Part shown: piece after piece, positions 48,201 through 56,335 of the stretch
Numbering within the stretch: position 1 is the first letter of the stretch
How the letters are laid out: every line of letters begins with the position of its first letter
Assembly (NCBI GenBank): GCA_963743035.1
Contig: CAVUOB010000018.1
Coordinates: 372,001-436,000, forward strand
Source: PALSA-911 sp963743035
Lineage (GTDB): Bacteria; Pseudomonadota; Alphaproteobacteria; Acetobacterales; Acetobacteraceae
DNA: 64,000 nucleotides
Direction of reading: 5' to 3'
Position numbers and translations under genes: made by a program
The notes under the pieces: model-generated
What the model saw: only the letters and a program-made list of their open reading frames with translations
The model's database searches: none
Told to the model about the DNA's origin: nothing

Positions 48201-48443
48201 CAGCAGCGCATGGAGATCTGGGACCTCAGCAAGGCCTGGGCGGATCGGCTGGAAGATCCCAACTCGTCGATAGACGGGGCCGGAGGCGGGCTGCGTCGGG
48301 AGGCGTGCCGGATTGCCGCGATCGAGGGAAGCGACAGGTTGCAGCTGGATGAAATGGATGCGGCCCTGCATCGCCAGGTGAGGCAGCCTTGCGCCGGGAT
48401 CGCCGCCGCGGACGGGCAGGCTGCGGCGAGAGCCGATCGATGA
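45267..48443 (+). CDS. nSTAND1-type NTPase with TM helix and large C-terminal sensor-like domain
   Basis: A 1058-aa protein. A disordered N-tail (1-55) leads to a P-loop NTPase of the novel STAND type: Walker A GASGVGKSS (93-101), Walker B LIFDQFEEY (171-179) and an ILSLRSDG sensor segment (208-215). A winged-helix-like region ends in YEVQHDALGILLLNW. A basic coiled stretch (RRERERFRARRK) precedes one TM helix (about 482-504). The remaining ~550 residues look beta-rich, probably a degenerate propeller. By the positive-inside rule the NTPase is cytoplasmic and the C-terminus periplasmic. It overlaps the SIR2 gene (ATGA). It is the probable sensor/switch controlling the SIR2 effector. Confidence 0.8.
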   Translation: MTATGQTAPDTDAADGRHKERRTYGLARQTAPDAPEASSRPSPEEDRLLLEHGPYVGARPFTAAESVLLAGREREADELSNMVVAGTLTVVYGASGVGKSSLLNAKLPERLDPMDPGWGQRVAAFTRWQPGFYQDLVKAIAPFAGGADLQPGFLATNLLAAVQADDCPLTLIFDQFEEYFLYNPNGDEEFAPELARLSNLRDSPVHIILSLRSDGLFLLDRLRFRIPDIFRRLYQVLPLSEAGARDAILQPLRRYNEAARRLGQLEVAVPAPDAPVVNALVEGADDGRIRGLLRRGKGIGAAAAGPVRIVAPFLQLTLLKLWVSAAGGKAASDPISVSSLLQLSGGAGIGSAEDPADAVGRIMQNHVAQVLRSLADTDTQRVCATIFSRMVTSEGGKVAVTAKTAATGLDEPDLAIAEQVLARLASMSGEDRLIRVAGEIEGDRTYEVQHDALGILLLNWVERWQREDAVRRERERFRARRKQLLGLATLAIGCIALSVTAIGIYDRYAATRDIVAQAEKFAAGPSATGYRQPILTLLAALDAADGFWTRYGLVDTSGLNAQLRQTLRRAPRWGGAATAAGIDDAGTRFALVGITNVGITKAASGADPQIHSAIYDLRPGEPAGAGCPGSATNGTAGAAGWTGGPAMIDGPDLFRPSPTLMLESSRQFFPGNDMAGFVRSGSCAVLLAYRAGRLAYWTWQGDGWKDTSLDRLIGNYDRLAGTPDALGQVWTEMLAGGLQVRLINQADRSLRTAIIGGGANIAAEPLKGTDFSASIRFNFPRLPILSPANDYSASFEQDPRNPLPGQLVRPVLALRATGDAGRDLRIQIAPPQRPGQYSDAYYRSLAAAFVVRDSVTSVVVRTPAELRVISNPDGEAPSIVTFPEPAAFASSMDTPSWLPPALAVARAEGGWRFAWMTDRGIAVLDSGDPATLRSDAPNDLHPLTAADRPLLTGIRDPIRLELSSDGQRLSLQRVRPGSQQRMEIWDLSKAWADRLEDPNSSIDGAGGGLRREACRIAAIEGSDRLQLDEMDAALHRQVRQPCAGIAAADGQAAARADR

Positions 48444-48631
48444 CGGCTTCCCCGCTCGCCCCCGGGGCGAGCCTTGGTCTTGCGGATCTGTTCGCGATCC
48501 AGGCTTGACCTGGATCAACGCCGGCGACCGGCCTCGCGGCCAATATGGCCGGGTGTCAGACAGTGCTGAAGGGGCGAGCCGTGTCGTAGCGGCGGCCCGC
48601 AAATCGCTTTCCAGCCAACAGGGCGGGTCAG

Positions 48632-49390
48632 GTGGCCATGGGCAAGGATCTCTCCGCGTCACGCGCAAGGTTGGAACATAATCATACCAGGGAAGAGATC
48701 CGCCAGCGTCTCGCCCAGGACACCCGCGGCAACTACCTGCGGGACTGGATCTATGGCGGGATCGATGGAACGGTCACGACGTTTGCAATCGTCGCCGGGG
48801 TCGTCGGTGCAGATCTTCCCGGGGCGGTGGTGCTCGTGCTCGGCGTGGCCAACCTGATCGCCGACGGGTTTGCGATGGGGGCGGGCAACTACAGCGCCAC
48901 CAAGGCCGATCTCGACGACTATGGGCGGCTGCTCGCTATCGAGCGAAAACATATCGCGCTGGAACCGAGCGGCGAGCGCGAAGAGATCCGGCAGATATTC
49001 GGCCTCAAGGGCTTTTCCGGCGCCGAACTGGAGCGAATCGTCGACGTCATCTCATCCGATGAAGACCTCTGGGCGAAGACGATGGCCGTTGAAGAATATG
49101 GCCTGTCTCCGGCCGTAAGGTCGCCCATGCGTGCCGCGCTGAACACCTCCGCCGCGTTCGTGCTGTGCGGATTGGTGCCGCTTGTCGGCTATCTCATCGC
49201 CGACGGCCTTGCCTTGTGCGTGATTGCGACAGGCCTGGTGTTCTTTGGCATTGGCGCGGCGAAGAGCCGATGGTCGTTGGCGGGCTGGGCGAAGTCAGGC
49301 TTTGAGACGCTGTTGATCGGCATGAGCGCGGCCGGCCTCGCGTTCCTCATCGGCTTCGGGCTGAGGGCCTTCGCGAAGGTCCCGGTTTGA
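48632..49390 (+). CDS. VIT1/CCC1-family transporter
   Basis: A 252-aa membrane protein of the vacuolar iron transporter/CCC1 family, moving Fe2+ or Mn2+. The first TM block carries the family motif YLRDWIYGGIDGTVTTFAIVAG, with ANLIADGFAMGAGNYSATKA in the second helix. An acidic cytoplasmic loop (IERKHIALEPSGEREEI) is followed by three C-terminal TM segments. GTG 48632 or ATG 48638 may start it. It stands apart from the STAND gene by 188 nt and is probably not part of that module. Confidence 0.9.
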   Translation: MAMGKDLSASRARLEHNHTREEIRQRLAQDTRGNYLRDWIYGGIDGTVTTFAIVAGVVGADLPGAVVLVLGVANLIADGFAMGAGNYSATKADLDDYGRLLAIERKHIALEPSGEREEIRQIFGLKGFSGAELERIVDVISSDEDLWAKTMAVEEYGLSPAVRSPMRAALNTSAAFVLCGLVPLVGYLIADGLALCVIATGLVFFGIGAAKSRWSLAGWAKSGFETLLIGMSAAGLAFLIGFGLRAFAKVPV

Positions 49391-49441
49391 CGCCGTTCCC
49401 GGTTGCCGAAGCTCCCGGGTGCGGGCCGGGTCACCGCGGCG

Positions 49442-49515
49442 TGGAGGTCCCGCCCGGAATCGAACCGGGATTCACGGATTTGCAGTCCGTTGCATCACCA
49501 CTCTGCCACGGGACC
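49442..49515 (-). tRNA. tRNA-Cys (GCA), copy 1
   Basis: On the minus strand: acceptor GGTCCCG/CGGGACC, D-arm GGCAGAGTGGTGATGC region, anticodon GCA in CTGCAAA, T-arm CCCGGTTCGATTCCGGG, discriminator T and encoded CCA (complement of 49442-49444). The anticodon stem and acceptor differ from the second tRNA-Cys at 52682-52755. Confidence 0.95.
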
Positions 49516-49622
49516 ACCAAGTGTGGACGCGTCTCTTAGCTGCACGGACTGGACACCGCAATGCGTGGCGTGCCCGGGGTGGGCATCGGACCGGTGCCTG
49601 CCTGTCTCCAGGCCACGCAGAA

Positions 49623-50618
49623 TCAGAACGTGAAGTTGACCCCTCCGCCGAAGGCGTTGTCGCTGCCGCCGCCCCGCACGTCCTGGAACTGGCCGAAAAC
49701 GGAAAGGCGCAGGCTATCGGTGAGGTTCCAGTGGATCGTGCCGCTGACCGTGTCCTGCGTCACATTGCTGCCGGCGATGTAGTTCCGGTTCACCGGGAGA
49801 TAGGACACCACGACATACACGCTATCCAGCGGACGCGTGACGGCGGTCAGCGCGAAGCCGTGCACCGTCTGCGGCTGGTAGTATTGCGTGGCGGAAACCG
49901 GCGTCGAATTATGGAAATGGCCCTCGGCATAGCCGACCGAGACCTGCGGCAGCCAGGATGCGACGTGGAGATTCACCTTGGGAAGGATCTGGGTGAAGGT
50001 CCCGAGCTGATACTGCTCGAAGGTGAGGCCGGCCTCGACGGAGATCCGCTTCCTGCCGGCGATCTCCAGGGGCAGCTGGTACTGCGGCGAGATGAAGCCG
50101 CTCCATTGATAGGTATAGAGGGTGTGGATACCGGCCCCCAGCGTGGCATTGATGCTCCAGTCCTCGTCCGGCTTGTAGTTGAAGCCGGCGACCAGATTGG
50201 CGAGCGTGATCGGCCCCTGCTGCTGGTAGAGCTGCTGGGCCACGACCGTCCACTTGTCGTTGACACGAAACAGGCCCTGCGCGACCTGAGTATCGAGATC
50301 CTTCAGCGGCGGGCCGGTCATCCAGCGTTGCACATTGCCCGACACCATGATCGGCAGCGGGCCGGGGTGCACCGCCAGGGCGACCTGGTCCTGCATGGCC
50401 TGCGGATGATTGAAATTGCCGAAAAAATGCATGCGATCGGCCGGGGTTTCCGGCTGCGTCGCATCGGCGTCCGCGCGGCAGGCCGGATCCTCGGCGGCGC
50501 CCTGCGTGCAGGCACCGCTTGCCGCGGGCGCATCCTCCGCGGCGGCTGCGAGCGGCCACGCCATTGTGGCCATTACGCCGAGAACCGCAGCACCGGCGGC
50601 CGCGAAGGCTCCGCGCAT
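49623..50618 (-). CDS. Outer-membrane beta-barrel protein
   Basis: A 331-aa protein with a signal peptide (about residues 1-28, AWPLAAAAEDA cleavage region), then an acidic Cys-containing linker and alternating amphipathic strands ending in an aromatic C-terminus (GGGVNFTF), the BamA recognition signature. It contains no plug or TonB box. It may be a transport or phenol-degradation-type MetA porin. ATG 50618 lies 9 nt after the sulfatase stop; a longer in-frame start at 50657 would overlap the sulfatase. The pair probably form one operon, with the barrel letting the substrate or product pass. Confidence 0.75.
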   Translation of the reverse strand: MRGAFAAAGAAVLGVMATMAWPLAAAAEDAPAASGACTQGAAEDPACRADADATQPETPADRMHFFGNFNHPQAMQDQVALAVHPGPLPIMVSGNVQRWMTGPPLKDLDTQVAQGLFRVNDKWTVVAQQLYQQQGPITLANLVAGFNYKPDEDWSINATLGAGIHTLYTYQWSGFISPQYQLPLEIAGRKRISVEAGLTFEQYQLGTFTQILPKVNLHVASWLPQVSVGYAEGHFHNSTPVSATQYYQPQTVHGFALTAVTRPLDSVYVVVSYLPVNRNYIAGSNVTQDTVSGTIHWNLTDSLRLSVFGQFQDVRGGGSDNAFGGGVNFTF

Positions 50619-50626
50619 GTCGCGGC

Positions 50627-52411
50627 TCAGCGTTCGCTCTTTGGCGGAAAATACCACTTGCCGTTGCGCAGCGGCAGGAATTTGCCGTCATCGACGCCCA
50701 CCTCTTCGGTGATGCGCCCGTTCATCACCGCGTTGAGCGCCATCAGAAGCTCCGCGTGCTGCTTCGGATCGGCGGCGAGGTTGTTGATCTCCTCCGGGTC
50801 GTTGGCGTGGTCGTACAGCTCGAGGTCGTTCTTGGCCACCAGTTCCTCGAAACTCGTGGGCGTATTGAAGACCAGCGGGGCGAAATACCGGGAAAACCGA
50901 TAGCGCCCGTCAAAGATGCTGCGGATCGCCACCCGGTCGTGGAAATTGGGTTCGTGCTTCTTCATCGCCGCGATCTTGGTGGGGACCGGCACCGACCCCG
51001 AGAACATGAAGTCGAGCAGGTTTTCCGCCCAGAAAACGTCCTGGTAGGACAGCATGTTGTAGTTGAACAACGAGGCCGGGCGCAGCGTGTCGATTTTCGC
51101 CGCCTCGGGCGCCTTGAGCAGCGATGAGAAGTCGCGGCCATGCAGGCCTTCGGCAGCCTTGGCGCGGCTCTTCGCATCCTGTCCGGTGAGCCCGATCATG
51201 CTCGGGGCGAGGTCGAGCTGCGAGGTGATCGCCTGGCAGGTCTTGCCGCCGGGATAGGCGGGGTGGACGATGATCAGCGGCAGATGGTTCTGCTCCTTGT
51301 AGGCGCAGTTGCCCTTGCCGCGCATCTGGTGGTGGCCGCCGAGTTCGCCGTGATCGGCGTTGAAAACGATGATGGTGTTCTTATCCATCCCGCTTTGCTG
51401 CAACGCTTCCAGCACGCGCATGATCTGGCGGTCACAGTCGCGGATGCAGTTGTAGTAATAGTTCTGCAGCAGGCGCCAGCGGCGGTCCTCGTTGGGCCAC
51501 TGGCCGACCATCATGTCCTGAATGGCCTGGTAGGTCGCGTGCGCCTTGGGCCGGCCAGGCGCATCGAGCGGCTGGCCGCGCGTCGCCGGCAGCGGAACCT
51601 CGTCCCAGTGCGCCTGGTAGAGCTGTTCCTTGGGCGTGGGAAGAATGCCGATGGCGTGTTTCTTGCCCTGCACCACTTCGCCGGGCAGATCCGAGTTGAT
51701 GTACATGACGTCGTGCGGATTGACGAAATTGACCGCGAGGAACCAGGGCTGGCCCTTGGCCCGCAAATCCTCTCCCGTGGTGCGCATCCAGGTGCTGACC
51801 GAGCTGGTCGTCACGTCGTCGAAGGTGTAACCGCCCTGCTGCTTGTCATTGATGTCGCCCACTCCGTAAAAATCGTCGAAGCCGTAGCTTTCGATGATCT
51901 TGCGATAATCGGCGATGGGCGCATCGACCGCCTTCTTGACCTGATCCAGGTTGTAGCTGAGATGCCACTTGCCCTGGTAGGCGGCGTGGTAGCCCAGTTT
52001 CTTCATCCGGTCGCCGATGGTCTGGACCTTGGTCGACATGTCCGGCTGCCAGAGATAGTTCAGATTGTCGAAGATGCCGGAATGCTGGATGTGCTGGCCG
52101 GTATAGATCACCGAGCGGGCGGGGGAGCAGACGCAGGACGCGGCCTGGTGGTTGGTGAAGGAGATGCCATTGGCCTTCATCCATTCGCGGGCCGGCACCG
52201 GAAATGGCCATTTTTCGAAAAAATGCTCCTGGTCGACCAGGATGTACAGGATGTTGTAGCCGCCAGGCGGCGCATCGGGGGCTGTGACGGGGGGTGTCGG
52301 GGCAGCGGACGCCATCGTCCCAGGCAGCATATTGGCGCCGACCAGCGCGGCTCCCGAGGTCAGCACGGCGCGACGGGACGGGTTGGCAATCTCAGCAGGA
52401 TTTTTCGCCAC
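50627..52411 (-). CDS. Sulfatase (arylsulfatase/choline-sulfatase family), Tat-exported
   Basis: A 594-aa type I sulfatase. The formylglycine site is a Cys (Cys95 in CVCSPARSVIYTG), matured by FGE-type or anaerobic enzymes. Metal ligands include Asp60 (LYILVDQ) and the FNADHGELGGH region. The N-terminal SRRAVLTSGAALVGA is a twin-arginine signal, so it acts in the periplasm on a sulfate ester; the substrate is unknown. It is transcribed from an AT-rich upstream region (52430-52540) and followed by an outer-membrane barrel gene. No maturase gene is in the window. Confidence 0.9.
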   Translation of the reverse strand: MAKNPAEIANPSRRAVLTSGAALVGANMLPGTMASAAPTPPVTAPDAPPGGYNILYILVDQEHFFEKWPFPVPAREWMKANGISFTNHQAASCVCSPARSVIYTGQHIQHSGIFDNLNYLWQPDMSTKVQTIGDRMKKLGYHAAYQGKWHLSYNLDQVKKAVDAPIADYRKIIESYGFDDFYGVGDINDKQQGGYTFDDVTTSSVSTWMRTTGEDLRAKGQPWFLAVNFVNPHDVMYINSDLPGEVVQGKKHAIGILPTPKEQLYQAHWDEVPLPATRGQPLDAPGRPKAHATYQAIQDMMVGQWPNEDRRWRLLQNYYYNCIRDCDRQIMRVLEALQQSGMDKNTIIVFNADHGELGGHHQMRGKGNCAYKEQNHLPLIIVHPAYPGGKTCQAITSQLDLAPSMIGLTGQDAKSRAKAAEGLHGRDFSSLLKAPEAAKIDTLRPASLFNYNMLSYQDVFWAENLLDFMFSGSVPVPTKIAAMKKHEPNFHDRVAIRSIFDGRYRFSRYFAPLVFNTPTSFEELVAKNDLELYDHANDPEEINNLAADPKQHAELLMALNAVMNGRITEEVGVDDGKFLPLRNGKWYFPPKSER

Positions 52412-52681
52412 AGCCAGCTGCTCCTCAGTATATCTGCAACCATAGGCTATGGATAGTGATGGTGTAACTCAACCCTAAGATATTTGGATAAGTAGTATTC
52501 CTCGGTCATATTGAATAAACTTAATCAGTTTCTGCATCATTAGTTGCATCGAAGAGCGCAGCCGCCTGCCGCACGGCCGACGGGCTTCCTGGGCGGTCCC
52601 ATCCGAGAATACGAGAGGGCGGGCCGGTTCGTCCGATCAACGACAGGGCGGCTGTCCGGGGCGGCCGAAGCGTGGAGGAAT
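52412..52681. other. AT-rich intergenic region upstream of the sulfatase
   Basis: The segment 52430-52540 is unusually AT-rich (TATCTGCAACCATAGG, ATTGAATAAACTTAATC) for this genome, compared with GC-rich flanks. It probably holds the sulfatase promoter on the minus strand and may be of foreign origin. No ORF, repeat or operator was recognised. Confidence 0.35.
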
Positions 52682-52755
52682 TGGAGGTCCGGGCCGGAAT
52701 CGAACCGGCATTCGAGGATTTGCAGTCCTCTGCATCACCACTCTGCCACCGGACC
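52682..52755 (-). tRNA. tRNA-Cys (GCA), copy 2
   Basis: On the minus strand: acceptor GGTCCGG/CCGGACC, D-arm GGCAGAGTGGTGATGC region, anticodon GCA, T-arm TGCCGGTTCGATTCCGGC, discriminator T and encoded CCA (complement of 52682-52684). It is a diverged partner of the tRNA-Cys at 49442, same orientation, with compensated stem changes, so both should be functional. Confidence 0.95.
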
Positions 52756-52921
52756 TTCGCGGCACGTTCTTGCCCCAAGATGCGGCCAGTGGGCAATCCA
52801 CGAATTTGCCGCGCCTTGCGGGCGGCGGGACGCCCACCCAAGCTCTGGCGACCCAAACTCTGGCGCGAAGCGGCACGGGACTATATAAGCTCACGCCCTC
52901 CTGGACCAGTGCGAGCCATAC

Positions 52922-53611
52922 ATGACCGACACGATTGATGCCGCCACTCTCGAAGCCTTCGACTTCGCCGATGCGAGGACCCGAATGGTCGACAGCCAGG
53001 TCCGCCCGAACAAGGTGATCGACCCGCGAATTCTGGTAGCCATGCGCCGTATCCGCCGGGAGCGCTTTCTGCCGGCCGCGCTCGCTGCGCGGGCCTATTG
53101 CGACGAGGACGTACCGCTCGGCAATGGCCGGGTACTGACCGAGCCGATGGTGATCGCGCGCCTGATCCAGCTGGCGGCGCCGGTCGCGGGCGAAAACGTG
53201 CTGGTGGTGGCTGCCGGGTCCGGTTATGGCGCCGCGGTGCTGGCCGATTGCGGGGTCCGCGTGACCGCGCTGGAGGAAGACCCCGCGCTGCTCGCCCTGG
53301 CCCGCTCGTCCCTGGCGGCCGAGGCGCCCGGCGTCACGCTGGTGTCGGGCAAGCTCGTGGCCGGCTGGCCGGAACAGGCGCCGTACGACCTGATCCTAAT
53401 CGACGGCGCGGTGCGCGACATCCCGCCCGCCATTGCGGCGCAGCTGCGTCCGGGTACCGGGCGGCTGGTCACGGTCCGCCGCACCGAAAGCCATGTCGGA
53501 CAGGCGGTGCTGGCCGAGGCAAGCGTGGCGGGTCTGCGGGCCCAGCCGGCGTTCGATTGCGCGACGCCGCTGATCCCCGCGCTGCTGCCGGCGCCCGTGT
53601 TTGTCTTCTGA
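52922..53611 (+). CDS. pcm: Protein-L-isoaspartate O-methyltransferase family protein
   Basis: A 229-aa SAM-dependent methyltransferase of the PCMT family, which repairs isoaspartyl residues. Family marks are ARTRMVDSQVRPNKV and ERFLPAALAARAYCDEDVPLGNGRVLTEPMVIARL, and the SAM site in LVVAAGSGYGAAVLA (usually GTGSGY; here AAGSGY) with VTALEEDP. The protein is in the alphaproteobacterial Pcm group that sits before tolC; activity of that group on isoaspartate is less certain. tolC follows after 244 nt, and those 244 nt hold no recognised feature except a weak hairpin near 53630-53660. Confidence 0.85.
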   Translation: MTDTIDAATLEAFDFADARTRMVDSQVRPNKVIDPRILVAMRRIRRERFLPAALAARAYCDEDVPLGNGRVLTEPMVIARLIQLAAPVAGENVLVVAAGSGYGAAVLADCGVRVTALEEDPALLALARSSLAAEAPGVTLVSGKLVAGWPEQAPYDLILIDGAVRDIPPAIAAQLRPGTGRLVTVRRTESHVGQAVLAEASVAGLRAQPAFDCATPLIPALLPAPVFVF

Positions 53612-53855
53612 AGTCTCCCGGCTTTCTCACGACAGGCGGGATATTTGAAAATCGGCGGGGTTTTTGAACTTCGTGGCAGGTGTTGCCGCGATATTGCCCG
53701 TGCCGCTTTCGAAGGCGCGGAGATCGCATACCGGCTGCAAAGAATTGGCGTCCGCCCGGGTCCTGTGGCACATGTCGGATGCGGGGTAGGGTCGCGGGCA
53801 TGAGCGCGCCCGGATACGGGTTGGCGGCGCTCGCGGACAATACGGGAAGTTAAGC

Positions 53856-55469
53856 ATGCGGTTGCGTCGTGGTTTGATTGTCGGCCTGGGAATGACGCTC
53901 GCGGCAGTGCCGCCGGTAAGCCAAGGCGCGCGGGCCCAAATGGGAGGGGCCCAGGCGCCAGGCAGCACCCAGACGGGCGGGACCCAAGCGGGCGGGACCC
54001 AGACGAGTGCGCCGCCGGTGCGCCTGCAGGTCGTTTCCGGCAAGCCGGGCGCGCGCGCCGCCGCGGACGCCCAGCCAGCCAGTTTCGGCACGGCCCGGAT
54101 ACGCACCCTTACCGACGCTTTGGCCGCTTCCTATGCCAACAACCCGGCCTTGCAGGCGGAACGGGCCAGGTTGCGGGCGACGGATGAAGGCGTGCCGCAG
54201 GCGCTGGCGGGCTGGCGGCCCCAGGTGTCGCTGGCCGGCACCACGGGCTACGGCGACGGCTACAGCCGGCAGTGGCTTCCCGGCGGGACCACCACGCTCG
54301 CCGACGGCACCATCGAGGCGATTCCCGGCCGCAACAGCGACGGCCGAACCCTGCGCGTCATCGGCACCGCGTCGGCAACCGTGACCCAGCCAGTCTATAA
54401 TGGCGGCAAGACCAAGGCCAGCCTGAACAAGGCCGATAACGCGGTGATGGCCGAGCGTGCCCGGCTGATCGTCGCCGAGCAGTTGGCGATGACCGATACC
54501 GTGACCGCCTATGTCAACCTGATCCAGGCGCAGCAGACCCTGGGCCTGCAGGTCAACAACGAACAGGTGCTGGCCCGCCAGCTGCAGGCCACCAATGACC
54601 GTTTCCGGGTGGGGGAGATCACCCGCACCGACGTCGCCCAGGCCGAAGCGGCGCTGGCGGGCGCCACGGCGCAGCGGGAAGCGGCGGTCGGCGATCTGCA
54701 GATTGCCCGTTCCCAGTTCCAGAGGGCGGTGGGCTTCCTGCCGCCGCCGGACCTGATCGAGCCGCAGCCGATCAACCTGCCGGTGAAGAACCAGACCGAG
54801 GCCGCCATCATGGCGCGGAGCAATAACCCCACCGTGGTTGCCGCGCTGTTCGACGACGCGGCGGCCAAGGATAATGTGGATGTGCAGTTCAGCGCCCTGA
54901 TGCCCCAGGTCTCCCTGCAGGGACAGATTTTCCAGCAGGCGAACGCGAGCAGCGCGCACAACAACACCAACGGCTACCAGGTGGGCGCAGTGGTGTCCGT
55001 GCCGTTGTACCAGGGCGGCGCCGAATATTCCGCCGTGCGCCAGGCGCGCCAGCAGCAGCAATCCACCCAGCGTACGGTCGACGATGCCAAGCGCACGGCC
55101 CAGCAGCAGGCGATACAGGCCTGGGAGACGCTGGTTTCCAACCGCGCCCAGGCGGAGAGCACGCGCTCGCAGATCCGCGCCAACCAGATCGCGCTGGAAG
55201 GCGTGCAGCGCGAGGCGATCGTCGGCAGCCGTACCACGCTGGACGTGCTGAACGCCCAGCTCGCGCTGCTGCAGTCGCAGCTGACGCTGGTGCAGAACCT
55301 GGCCGCCATCGTGAACCAGTCCTACACCGTCGCCGCGGCGCTGGGCCGGCTGACGGCGAAGGATCTGAACCTGCCGGTCGCCTACTACGACGAGACGGCC
55401 TACTACAATGCCGTTCGCAATAAATGGTTCGGCACCGGCGACCAGGCGGTGGACCAGCCCGGTCGTTGA
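53856..55469 (+). CDS. tolC: TolC-family outer-membrane channel
   Basis: A 537-aa outer-membrane efflux/type I secretion channel. It has a signal peptide to about residue 28 (ending ARAQ) and a Gly/Thr/Gln repeat linker with short TQTGGTQAGGTQT repeats. Two OEP domains follow with paired long helices (LTDALAASYANNPALQAERARL at the start; TTLDVLNAQLALLQSQLTLVQ near the end). It can serve as the outer channel for the RND and EmrAB pumps encoded at 10.7-19 kb, none of which has its own channel gene. Its position after pcm and before popZ-valS is conserved in many alphaproteobacteria. Confidence 0.9.
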   Translation: MRLRRGLIVGLGMTLAAVPPVSQGARAQMGGAQAPGSTQTGGTQAGGTQTSAPPVRLQVVSGKPGARAAADAQPASFGTARIRTLTDALAASYANNPALQAERARLRATDEGVPQALAGWRPQVSLAGTTGYGDGYSRQWLPGGTTTLADGTIEAIPGRNSDGRTLRVIGTASATVTQPVYNGGKTKASLNKADNAVMAERARLIVAEQLAMTDTVTAYVNLIQAQQTLGLQVNNEQVLARQLQATNDRFRVGEITRTDVAQAEAALAGATAQREAAVGDLQIARSQFQRAVGFLPPPDLIEPQPINLPVKNQTEAAIMARSNNPTVVAALFDDAAAKDNVDVQFSALMPQVSLQGQIFQQANASSAHNNTNGYQVGAVVSVPLYQGGAEYSAVRQARQQQQSTQRTVDDAKRTAQQQAIQAWETLVSNRAQAESTRSQIRANQIALEGVQREAIVGSRTTLDVLNAQLALLQSQLTLVQNLAAIVNQSYTVAAALGRLTAKDLNLPVAYYDETAYYNAVRNKWFGTGDQAVDQPGR

Positions 55470-55545
55470 TGTTCAATCGTTGATGGATGGCCCGATGATC
55501 GCTTGTTGTACGAAATTCACCTGTTGATCAGCAAAATGCGGGATC

Positions 55546-56208
55546 ATGGATCCGATGACCTCCTCTGACACATCGCCCTCCGGCCCCTCCAGGGAATTCG
55601 CGAAGGATCCGGCAACCGGCCACGCCGGCGACCCGTCCATGGAGGACATCCTGGCCTCGATCCGCCGGATCCTCAGCGAGGACGAGCCGGCGCCGCGGAT
55701 CCAGCCGGCGGAACGCGCCGGCATGCCCGGGGATGTGCCCGAGGAGGTGTTGGTGCTGGATGCCACCATGATGGTGCCCGATTCGCCCCCCGAACACGAT
55801 GCGGCCGGGTGGCAGCCCGCGCAGACCGGGCCGAAGGTGGCCGCGAACAGTCCCGCCGCGGTGCCGCAAAACTCCCAAACGGCGGAACAGCAACCCCTCG
55901 CGAACCCGCAGCCGCCGGCTCCGGACGAGGCCGTGCTGCACGGAGAGGCCGACAGCGAGACGCTGCTGAGCGGCCTGGTCTCGCCGGTCACCGCGGCCGC
56001 GGCGGCGGCCTCCGTCAGCACGCTGGTCCGTTCGCTTGGCGCGGAGCGGTCCATGCAGGTCTATTCCGGCGGCCCGACCATCGAGGATATCGTCCGCGCG
56101 GAGCTGCGCCCGCAGCTCAAGCAATGGCTGGACGAGAACCTGCCGTCGATGGTGGAGCGTCTGGTCCGCGCGGAGCTCGAGCGTGTGATCGGCCGCGCCA
56201 TTCCCTGA
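55546..56208 (+). CDS. popZ: PopZ/DUF2497 polar organizing protein
   Basis: A 220-aa protein with the PopZ layout. A conserved N-terminal helix (PSMEDILASIRRILSEDE, residues about 30-47) for client binding is followed by a Pro/Glu-rich disordered spacer (about 50-125). The C-terminal helical oligomerisation region is TIEDIVRAELRPQLKQWLDEN followed by LVRAELERVIGRA. PopZ forms a condensate at the cell pole that anchors ParB and cell-cycle proteins. It lies between tolC and valS, the usual place. ATG 55546 or 55555 may be the start. Confidence 0.9.
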   Translation: MDPMTSSDTSPSGPSREFAKDPATGHAGDPSMEDILASIRRILSEDEPAPRIQPAERAGMPGDVPEEVLVLDATMMVPDSPPEHDAAGWQPAQTGPKVAANSPAAVPQNSQTAEQQPLANPQPPAPDEAVLHGEADSETLLSGLVSPVTAAAAAASVSTLVRSLGAERSMQVYSGGPTIEDIVRAELRPQLKQWLDENLPSMVERLVRAELERVIGRAIP

Positions 56209-56335
56209 TCGCTGCAGCGGGGCCGCCAGACCCTGCCACCGCCTCGCGATCCATGGGTCGCGCCCCGTCTTTTCGCCCCGTGCCCTTCCGCCCCATGTTT
56301 TCTCGCCCTTTTGGGGCGCCTTCCGGATAGTCGAT

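Noticed and set aside
42880..49515. Attachment-site direct repeats bounding an island from tRNA-Glu
   Set aside because: No second copy of the tRNA-Glu 3' end and no integrase could be found by eye in the window.
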